Source: Acidimicrobiia bacterium
Lineage (GTDB): Bacteria; Actinomycetota; Acidimicrobiia; IMCC26256; PALSA-610
NCBI GenBank assembly: GCA_017882905.1
Contig: JADGOO010000002.1
Coordinates: forward strand, 1 to 53,358
Direction of reading: 5' to 3'
DNA: 53,358 bases
A program made the position numbers and the translations under genes. Shown here in pieces: positions 18,465 to 25,152 of the stretch; within the stretch, counting starts at the first letter, position 1; each line of letters starts with the position of its first letter. The notes beneath the pieces were generated by a model. The model ran no database searches. It saw only the letters and a program-made list of their open reading frames with translations, and had not been told where the DNA came from.

Positions 18465-18986
18465 ATGCTCACCGGTGTCGACGCAGTCATCGCTCGCGAC
18501 GAGATCCGCCAGCTCGCGTACCGCTACGCGTGGCTGCTCGACACGCGCGACATGGACCGTCTCGTCGGCCTCTTCGTGCCCGAGACCCGCAATCGTGGCG
18601 AGCTGCACGCCGAGCTCACGAACCAGCTCGCGCCGCTCGGCCCCACCATCCTGCTCGTCGCCAACCACATCATCGACTTCGACCCCGACGACGACGAGGG
18701 CCCCCACGACGACCGGGCCCGCGGCATCGTGTACTGCCGCGGCTACATCAGCGAGCCGGCCGGTTTCGTGGAGCAGATGATCGTGTACACCGACCGGTAC
18801 CGGAGCGACGACGGCCATTGGCGCTTCGTGGGCCGTCGCCACGAGCTCGTCTACGGGGTGCGCACCGCCGAGCAGCCCTACGAGCAGGGGCCCGCCGACT
18901 GGCCCACCCACTCCGTCGGCGTGGGCACGATCCCCGGCCGCCTCGACACCTGGCAGCGATTCGCCCGCGAGAACGCGCCTCGGTAA
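18465..18986 (+). CDS. SnoaL-like/NTF2-like protein
   Basis: DEIRQLAYRYAWLLDTRDMDRLVGLFVPETRN...; YTDRYRSDDGHWRFVGRRHELVY. Confidence 0.75.
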   Translation: MLTGVDAVIARDEIRQLAYRYAWLLDTRDMDRLVGLFVPETRNRGELHAELTNQLAPLGPTILLVANHIIDFDPDDDEGPHDDRARGIVYCRGYISEPAGFVEQMIVYTDRYRSDDGHWRFVGRRHELVYGVRTAEQPYEQGPADWPTHSVGVGTIPGRLDTWQRFARENAPR

Positions 18987-18995
18987 CTTCGCTCC

Positions 18996-20099
18996 ATGCG
19001 CGGGATCGTGTTCATGGGCGACGGCGTCGCCGAGGTCACCAGCGAGCTCGAGATGCGGGGGCCCAAGCCGCATGAGGTCGTCGTCCGCATGGTGAACGCG
19101 GGTGTGTGCCACAGCGACCTGTCGCTGATCAACGGCACGATCCCCTTCCCGGCCCCGTGCGTGATGGGCCACGAAGGCGCGGGCATCATCGAGGAGATCG
19201 GCAGCGCGGTGTCGTCCGTCGCAGTCGGCGATCACGTGGTGATCTCCACCATCGCGAACTGCGGCCGCTGCTCCGCGTGCGCGCGGGGCTTGCCCACGCA
19301 CTGCCGGCAATCGATCGGCAACTTCCGCATGTCGTACACGTACAAGGGCGAGCGCACATCGGCGTTCGCAGCGGCGTCGTGCTTCGCCGACCTCACCGTC
19401 GTCGACGCGATCCAGGCCGTGAAGATCAGCAACGACGTGCCGTTGTCGAGCGCGTGCCTCATCGGCTGCGGCGTGATCACTGGCATGGGCGCCGTGCTCA
19501 ACCGCGCCAAGGTGCGGCCCGGCGAGACCGCCGTCGTGTTCGGCGTAGGCGGCGTGGGGCTCTCGGCGATCCAGGCGTTGCGGCTCTCGGGCGCGGCGCG
19601 CATCATCACCGTCGACACCATCGCCGCCAAAGAAGGCCTCGCCCGCCAGTTCGGCGCCACCGACTTCATCGACGCCACCCAGGTGGAATCGGTGCCGGCC
19701 ACGATCAAGGCGCTGCTGCCCGCGAGTGGCGGTGCCATGTGGAACCCAGGTGGAGTGGACTGGGCGTTCGAGTGCACGGGCGTACCGCGCGTGCTGCACG
19801 ACGCGATCGAGTCACTCGACTGGGGCGGCACGGCCGTTGCGGTGGGCGTGCCGGCCGGCGATGCCCGCCTCGACATCCCGATCATGGGCAACTTCATCTA
19901 CATCGACAAGGGCCTCATCGGCTGTCGGTACGGCACGGCCCGGCCGCATCACGACTTCCCGAAGATCGCCGAGCTGTACCTCGAGGGCAAGGTGCTGCTC
20001 GACGAGCTCGTGAGCGAGGTGCATCCGATGGAGGACTTCCATACCGTCATCGAGCACATGCACACCGGCACTCTCGCCCGAGGCGTCCTCCAGTTCTGA
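18996..20099 (+). CDS. Zn-dependent alcohol dehydrogenase (MDR superfamily)
   Basis: NAGVCHSDLSLINGTIPFPAPCVMGHEGAGIIEEIG; structural-Zn cysteines NCGRCSACARGLPTHC; VFGVGGVGLSAIQALRLSGAARIITVD. Confidence 0.93.
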   Translation: MRGIVFMGDGVAEVTSELEMRGPKPHEVVVRMVNAGVCHSDLSLINGTIPFPAPCVMGHEGAGIIEEIGSAVSSVAVGDHVVISTIANCGRCSACARGLPTHCRQSIGNFRMSYTYKGERTSAFAAASCFADLTVVDAIQAVKISNDVPLSSACLIGCGVITGMGAVLNRAKVRPGETAVVFGVGGVGLSAIQALRLSGAARIITVDTIAAKEGLARQFGATDFIDATQVESVPATIKALLPASGGAMWNPGGVDWAFECTGVPRVLHDAIESLDWGGTAVAVGVPAGDARLDIPIMGNFIYIDKGLIGCRYGTARPHHDFPKIAELYLEGKVLLDELVSEVHPMEDFHTVIEHMHTGTLARGVLQF

Positions 20100-20110
20100 C
20101 CCCCCGACCA

Positions 20111-20160
20111 CGAACCAGCGTTGCGGATACGTCAGGGTGACGTATCCGTCACGCCGGTTG
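20111..20160. repeat. 50-bp direct repeat copy 1, containing a two-stem palindrome (20113-20159)
   Basis: CGAACCAGCGTTGCGGATACGTCAGGGTGACGTATCCGTCACGCCGGTTG; inner stem CGGATACGTCA/TGACGTATCCG, outer stem AACCAGCGT/ACGCCGGTT (one mismatch). Confidence 0.95.
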
Positions 20161-21096
20161 GGCACGATCGAGACGGGCGATGGCGCCGCGGAGCGCGGCG
20201 GCGAGCGCACGGCCACCTTCCTGAAGGTCGGCATGGCGCACGGGAATCATCCAGTAGCCGTACTCAGCCGCCCACGCGCGGCGGTGATCATCCTTGGCCG
20301 TATCCACGACGTCGGTGTGGTGCAGCGTGGAGTCGTACTCGAGCAGGATGTCCCACTCCTCGAGCGCAGCGTCGACGCGCGCGACGAACCGGCCTTGTCG
20401 GTCGCGGATTTCGAACTGCAAGGTCGGTTCCGGAAACCCGTGGCGTCGCAGAGTGTGCAGTAGCAGCGTTTCCATCTCCGACTCCGTCGGGCGCGCATGC
20501 TCGCGTGACCGCTCGAGAGCGGCGCGCAGCTTGCGCACGCCCGGCCGCCCCCGGCGAGCGCGTCGATACAGGTACGCCTCGAGCGACGAGTTCGTCACGA
20601 TTCTCTTGCGGCGCACCGCATAGATCGCGCGCTCGACGTCGTCGATCGTCACCCGTCGCCGGCCGGCGACGTGGAGCACTGCGAGTTCACCGACCACGAC
20701 GGGCAATCCGGCAACAACAGTGAAATCGCTCGGTTGGAGCCCCGTGAACTCGTGCACGTGCAGGCCAGCGTGTTGTGCCCGTTCCCACCTTGGACAGAGG
20801 ATCTCGATCGGGTCCCGGCTCGCGCCGGCGAGGCCGTAGAGCTTCGCGGCGCTGCGATGCGACAGGCCGCTCAGCTCGCCGCCAGCCCACGCTGCAGCGA
20901 GCGCACGGCTCCGCCAGCTGTCGGGCGCGCCCGAAACGCGGAACACCTCGTCGTAGAGCCGTTCAATGACTCCTCGCTCGATCAGCCGGCGACGGACGTC
21001 GTGCGTCCACCCGGCGCGTTCTGCATCGGCGAGCCGAATCAGACCGCAACGCAGCCGCGCCGACGCCAACAGCTCGTGATCTCGCCGCGTTGCCAT
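20149..21096 (-). CDS. AbiEi-like wHTH domain + DUF559 (PD-(D/E)XK/Vsr-like) nuclease-like protein
   Basis: N-term LLASARLRCGLIRLADAERAGWTHDVRRRLIERGVIERLYDEVFRVSG...LSHRSAAKLYGLAG (AbiEi-like); C-term RFVARVDAALEEWDILLEYDSTLHHTDVVDTAKDDHRRAWAAEYGYWMIPV (DUF559-like D...ExD...D..R). Confidence 0.8.
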   Translation of the reverse strand: MATRRDHELLASARLRCGLIRLADAERAGWTHDVRRRLIERGVIERLYDEVFRVSGAPDSWRSRALAAAWAGGELSGLSHRSAAKLYGLAGASRDPIEILCPRWERAQHAGLHVHEFTGLQPSDFTVVAGLPVVVGELAVLHVAGRRRVTIDDVERAIYAVRRKRIVTNSSLEAYLYRRARRGRPGVRKLRAALERSREHARPTESEMETLLLHTLRRHGFPEPTLQFEIRDRQGRFVARVDAALEEWDILLEYDSTLHHTDVVDTAKDDHRRAWAAEYGYWMIPVRHADLQEGGRALAAALRGAIARLDRAQPA

Positions 21097-21121
21097 GCAC
21101 GCCAGCGTGGCAGGAGCGGGC

Positions 21122-21156
21122 GGGCGCGGAACCGGAGCCCATCCGGTTTCGCGCCC
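21122..21156. promoter_or_regulatory. 15-bp-stem inverted repeat upstream of the AbiEi/DUF559 gene; candidate operator or 5' hairpin
   Basis: GGGCGCGGAACCGGA-gccca-TCCGGTTTCGCGCCC; fully paired with one G.U; 26 nt upstream of the minus start at 21096. Confidence 0.6.
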
Positions 21157-21164
21157 ACTCCATC

Positions 21165-21214
21165 CGAACCGGCGTTGCGGATACGTCAGGGTGACGTATC
21201 CGTCACGCCGGTTG
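21165..21214. repeat. 50-bp direct repeat copy 2, containing a two-stem palindrome (21167-21213)
   Basis: CGAACCGGCGTTGCGGATACGTCAGGGTGACGTATCCGTCACGCCGGTTG; 49/50 identical to copy 1; 9-bp outer and 11-bp inner stems, 3-nt loop. Confidence 0.95.
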
Positions 21215-21231
21215 AGACGTGGGGGGTCGGG

Positions 21232-22362
21232 TCAGGACTTGGCGAGGGCGGCTTCGCGTTGGCGGGTGGTGCTATGCACCGGGTCCTTGTCGAACTGCGG
21301 GAGCACGTGCTTGCCGAACGTCTCCACCGTCTCGATGGCCACCTCGCGCGACATCGTGGTCGACAGCTGGCCGAACACCAGCTGATCGACACCGGCGTCG
21401 GCGTACTTCTGGCACACGTCGGCGACCTCGTCGGGCGTGCCGAAGCACTGGATGCGCGCCTTGATCATCGCGTCGATCTGCTCGACGCTCGGCTCGGGGA
21501 TCAGGTCGGGCCACACCGGGATGCCGGCCGGGCGCGGGAACGTATCGAGATACTTGAACAGCAAGCTCGTGTGGTAGCTGCCCTGCAACGTGGCCGCGAT
21601 GTCGCGCACGCGCTGGCCGTCTTCGAGGCACAGCATGTTGCTCGTGACCATGATGTTGTTGTTCACGTACTCGCCGACGGGCTCGGCCTTCTCGATCGCC
21701 GTCTTGTACGAGTCGATCAGCGGCTTGAGCGAGTCGACGCTCGCCATCGTGAAGCACAGCACGCCGAGGCCCATCTCGCCCGCCTTCACGAACGTGCTCG
21801 GCGAACCGGCCGCAACCCACATCGGCGGGTGCGGCTTCGTGTAGGTCTTCGGGAGCACGTTGCGCTGCGGCATCGAGAAGAACTTGCCGTCGTGCGGCCC
21901 GTACTCGTCGTCGCGCCACATCTTCTTGAACTCGACGATCACCTCGTCGAACATCTCTCGGGTGATCTCCGGGTCTTCGATGCCGAAGCCGCGCTGCTCC
22001 GTCGACGACGAGCCGCGGCCCATGCCGAACTCGAAGCGACCCAGTGACAGGTGGTCGAGCATCGCGACGCGCTCGGCCACACGCGCCGGCGGGTTGACCG
22101 GCGGCGTGATGTTGAAGATGCCGGAGCCGATGTGGATGCGCTCGGTGGCGGCGGCGAGGTAGCCGAGGAAGACCTCGTTCGCCGACAGGTGCGAGTACTC
22201 GGTGAGGAAGTGGTGCTCGGTGGCCCACGTGTACTTGAAGCCCGACCGATCGGCCGCCTTGGTCCACTCGACCTCGTCGATCATGCGGTGGTGTTCGCGC
22301 AGCGGGTCGCCCGGGCGGTAGCCGGGCAGCAGACAGCCAGAGTTGAAGAGTCCGAATTCCAT
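21232..22362 (-). CDS. LLM class flavin-dependent oxidoreductase
   Basis: MEFGLFNSGCLLPGY...SGFKYTWATEHHFLTEYSHLSANEVFLGYLAAATERIHIGSGIF; RFEFGMGRGSSSTE. Confidence 0.9.
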   Translation of the reverse strand: MEFGLFNSGCLLPGYRPGDPLREHHRMIDEVEWTKAADRSGFKYTWATEHHFLTEYSHLSANEVFLGYLAAATERIHIGSGIFNITPPVNPPARVAERVAMLDHLSLGRFEFGMGRGSSSTEQRGFGIEDPEITREMFDEVIVEFKKMWRDDEYGPHDGKFFSMPQRNVLPKTYTKPHPPMWVAAGSPSTFVKAGEMGLGVLCFTMASVDSLKPLIDSYKTAIEKAEPVGEYVNNNIMVTSNMLCLEDGQRVRDIAATLQGSYHTSLLFKYLDTFPRPAGIPVWPDLIPEPSVEQIDAMIKARIQCFGTPDEVADVCQKYADAGVDQLVFGQLSTTMSREVAIETVETFGKHVLPQFDKDPVHSTTRQREAALAKS

Positions 22363-22408
22363 TCGGAGCACAGTAGCAAGGAAATGGAACACGTTCTAAT
22401 CTTCCGGG

Positions 22409-23284
22409 ATGCGCTGGACCGTGCCCTTCCCGATGTTCCCCGCCGACCAGATCGTGCCCATGGCCCGCGCGGCCGAGGCCAACGGCTTCGACACGATCGC
22501 GGTGCCCGACTCCGTCTTCTACCCGAAGGCGGTGACGGCCGATTATCCGTACTCGGCCGACGGCAGCCGGTTCTGGGCGCCCGAGACACCGTTCGTCGAC
22601 CCGTTCATCGCGATGGCCGCGATGGTCGCGGTCACTGAGCGGATCCGGTTCACGACCAACGTGGTGAAGCTCGCGATCCGCGACCCGCTGCTCGTCGCCA
22701 AGCAGCTCGCGTCACTCGCCGTGCTGTCGAACGATCGCGTGAGCCTCGGCGTGGGCCTGTCGTGGATCCCCGAGGAGTTCCGCTACACGCACACCGACAT
22801 GCGCACCCGCGGCAAGCGCGCCGACGAGATGATCGAGATCCTCAAGCTCGTGTGCGCGGGCAACGGGCCCGAGTGGGTCGAGTACCACGGCACCTACTAC
22901 GACTTCGACGAGCTGATGATCTCCCCCGCGCCCACGAAGCCTGTCAAGATCCATGTGGGTGGGCTCTCCGAGCCGGCGTTCCGGCGCGCCGCGCGCCTCG
23001 CCGACGGCTGGATCTCCGTGCAGAACAGCGAAGCGGAGATCCGGCACGCGATCGAACGACTCACGGCGCTGCGCGCCGAGCTCGACCGCGCCGACGAACC
23101 CTTCGAGGTCAACTCGCTGTGCATCGATGTCTGGGATGTCGACGGCTACCGGCGTCTGGCCGACGCGGGCGTCACCGAGCTCCAAGCGGTGCCGTGGTAC
23201 TTCTATGGCGGCGACCCCGAAGCGCTCACGACCCGTGTCGACTCACTGGCCCGCTTCGCGGACGAGGTCATCGCGAAGCTGTGA
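22409..23284 (+). CDS. LLM class (probably F420-dependent) oxidoreductase
   Basis: AMVAVTERIRFTTNVVKLAIRDPLLVAKQLASLAVLSNDRVSLGVGLSWIPEEF; PVKIHVGGLSEPAFRRAARLADGW. Confidence 0.9.
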   Translation: MRWTVPFPMFPADQIVPMARAAEANGFDTIAVPDSVFYPKAVTADYPYSADGSRFWAPETPFVDPFIAMAAMVAVTERIRFTTNVVKLAIRDPLLVAKQLASLAVLSNDRVSLGVGLSWIPEEFRYTHTDMRTRGKRADEMIEILKLVCAGNGPEWVEYHGTYYDFDELMISPAPTKPVKIHVGGLSEPAFRRAARLADGWISVQNSEAEIRHAIERLTALRAELDRADEPFEVNSLCIDVWDVDGYRRLADAGVTELQAVPWYFYGGDPEALTTRVDSLARFADEVIAKL

Positions 23285-23912
23285 CCTGAGCCCGTCGGTC
23301 GAAGCCCCGCTCCTTCTGCCACGCGTCGACGCGACTGCGCAACGCGAGACCGAACGCGAGACCGGCCACCACGGCGAGCACCAGCGCGCCGCGCCGCACG
23401 TTCGCACGACTCCCGGCGCGCGGCTGGTAGTCGCGCTTGGCGACGCGTGCCGTCTCGATGATGTGCCCGAGCACGTGCCCCGTCATCGCCGCGAACCACA
23501 GGTAGAACGACACCTGGTGCAGGGTGAGCCAGGGCTCACGGTGCGAGCGGCCGCCGAAGATCAGGACCAGGCCGGTACCGAGCAACGAGACGGTGAGGAC
23601 TGTGACGACCGGCCCGAGGAGCCGCAGCACGATGTGCGGCGGTCCCTTGCGCACGTAGGCCTCGTCGCCGACGTAGTACCGGGCGAACCGGTACATCGTG
23701 GCGCCCACCTTCAGGGCCACGACCGGCACGAGCAGCGCCCCCACGAACACGTGGATGCTCAGCAGTCCTCGTACGGACGGGACCGTCACACCCTCGACCG
23801 CGAGGAGCACGAAGATCACCGCGCCGGTCGCGGCGGTGAGGCGGTGGTTGCCCTCCACGCCGGGGTCGCCAGACGTCTCCTCGCCGGCGCGCAACACCTC
23901 TGCAAGCACCAT
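23268..23912 (-). CDS. hypothetical integral membrane protein (multi-TM, His-rich; cytochrome b561-like?)
   Basis: several hydrophobic helices with His residues (LLSIHVFVGALLVPVVALK; LTLHQVSFYLWFAAMTGHVLGHII); 17-bp 3' overlap with the upstream gene. Confidence 0.6.
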   Translation of the reverse strand: MVLAEVLRAGEETSGDPGVEGNHRLTAATGAVIFVLLAVEGVTVPSVRGLLSIHVFVGALLVPVVALKVGATMYRFARYYVGDEAYVRKGPPHIVLRLLGPVVTVLTVSLLGTGLVLIFGGRSHREPWLTLHQVSFYLWFAAMTGHVLGHIIETARVAKRDYQPRAGSRANVRRGALVLAVVAGLAFGLALRSRVDAWQKERGFDRRAQVTASR

Positions 23913-24094
23913 CGGCCGGAAGCGTACGGATTGCCGGCAAGACGCGGGTAAGAGGCCGAGCGGGTTCCTGAATGTGCTCTGACCTGGGCATGTCGTCGGT
24001 CGAGCCGGGCGGCGGGCGCGTTCGGCTTCGGGGTCGCCGACGCATTTGTGCGCTCAGAAGGGTGGGCAGCGGTCGAGTGGGGCAGAACCCTGGC

Positions 24095-25048
24095 ATGTTC
24101 GATGTGATGGACGAGGCCCGCGACCGCGTCGCGCCCGACGAGGACCTCGTCCGCATGTACCTCGACGAGATCGGGCGCCATCAGCTGTTGACCAAGGACG
24201 ACGAGGTTCGCCTGGCCCAGACGCTCGACGCGGCCAAGCTCGCCGCCGCCGAACTGCGCCAGGCCACGGGCCGCATGGGCGTCCGGCGCCGGCGGGAGCT
24301 CGAAGCGGCGGTCGCGGCAGGCGAGGTGGCGCGCCGCGAGTTCATCAACGCCAACCTTCGCCTCGTCGTGTCGCTGGCCAAGCGCTACCGGGCCTACGGC
24401 GTGCCGCTGCTCGACCTCGTGCAGGACGGCAACCTCGGGCTGATCCGAGCCGTCGAGAAGTTCGATTGGCGCAAGGGCTTCAAGTTCTCCACCTACGCCA
24501 CCTGGTGGATCCGCCAAGCACTGCAGCGCGGCGTGTTGAACTCGGCTCGCGTCGTGCGGCTTCCGGTGCACGCCGCCGACGCGCTCGCGAGAGTGCAAAA
24601 AGCGCGCGCCGAGCTCGAGATCCAGCTCGGCCGCACTCCCAGCTTGGCGGAGATGGCCGCGGCGGCGAACCTGCCGATCGACCGCGTGCTCGAGGTGACG
24701 CGCTTTGCGGTCGAACCGCTGTCGCTCGACGAGCCGCTCTCCGATCAGGGCACCACCGAGCGCGGCGACCTCCTCGCTGATCCCACGGCGGTGGCGCACC
24801 TCGAGACGACGGCACGGCGGTGGGCCGAAGGCGATCTCGCTCCGCTGCTGCGGCTCCTCGAACCTCGCGAGCAGCGAGTGGTGGCGATGCGCTACGGCCT
24901 CGGCGACCGGGAGTACTCGCTCCAAGAGGTGGCCGATCAGCTCGGCTTGACGCGCGAGCGTGTGCGCCAGATCGAGACGAAGGCCATCAACAAGCTGCGC
25001 CATCCGAGTGCGCGCGCCGCGGCCCGGGCGCTCTTGCAGACCGGCTGA
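24095..25048 (+). CDS. group 2 sigma-70 family RNA polymerase sigma factor
   Basis: DEDLVRMYLDEIGRHQLLTKDDEVRLAQ (region 1.2); REFINANLRLVVSLAKRYRAYGVPLLDLVQDGNLGLIRAVEKFDWRKGFKFSTYATWWIRQAL (region 2); region 4 LTRERVRQIETKAINKLRHPS. Confidence 0.95.
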   Translation: MFDVMDEARDRVAPDEDLVRMYLDEIGRHQLLTKDDEVRLAQTLDAAKLAAAELRQATGRMGVRRRRELEAAVAAGEVARREFINANLRLVVSLAKRYRAYGVPLLDLVQDGNLGLIRAVEKFDWRKGFKFSTYATWWIRQALQRGVLNSARVVRLPVHAADALARVQKARAELEIQLGRTPSLAEMAAAANLPIDRVLEVTRFAVEPLSLDEPLSDQGTTERGDLLADPTAVAHLETTARRWAEGDLAPLLRLLEPREQRVVAMRYGLGDREYSLQEVADQLGLTRERVRQIETKAINKLRHPSARAAARALLQTG

Positions 25049-25152
25049 GCCGAGGCGGTCGACGCGCCGGGGCGGCGGTTCGCGTAGCGTCGCCGCGTGC
25101 GCAGCACCCCGGCACGACGGTCCACGCCACGCCCCACGCGACCATCCGCCCG

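Noticed and set aside
20149-21096. Classical AbiE type IV toxin-antitoxin locus
   Set aside because: No adjacent AbiEii nucleotidyltransferase gene; neighbours are ADH and LLM oxidoreductase genes.
20113-21213. CRISPR-like repeats
   Set aside because: Only two copies about 1.05 kb apart with a gene between them; no spacer array, no cas genes.
20111-21214. Integron attC-site interpretation of the AAC...GTT palindromic repeats
   Set aside because: Terminal AAC/GTT and GTTGGGC in copy 1 superficially fit R''/R', but copy 2 has GTTGAGA, the upstream side does not fit RYYYAAC, and the stems are nearly symmetric without attC-type extrahelical bases; no integron integrase present.
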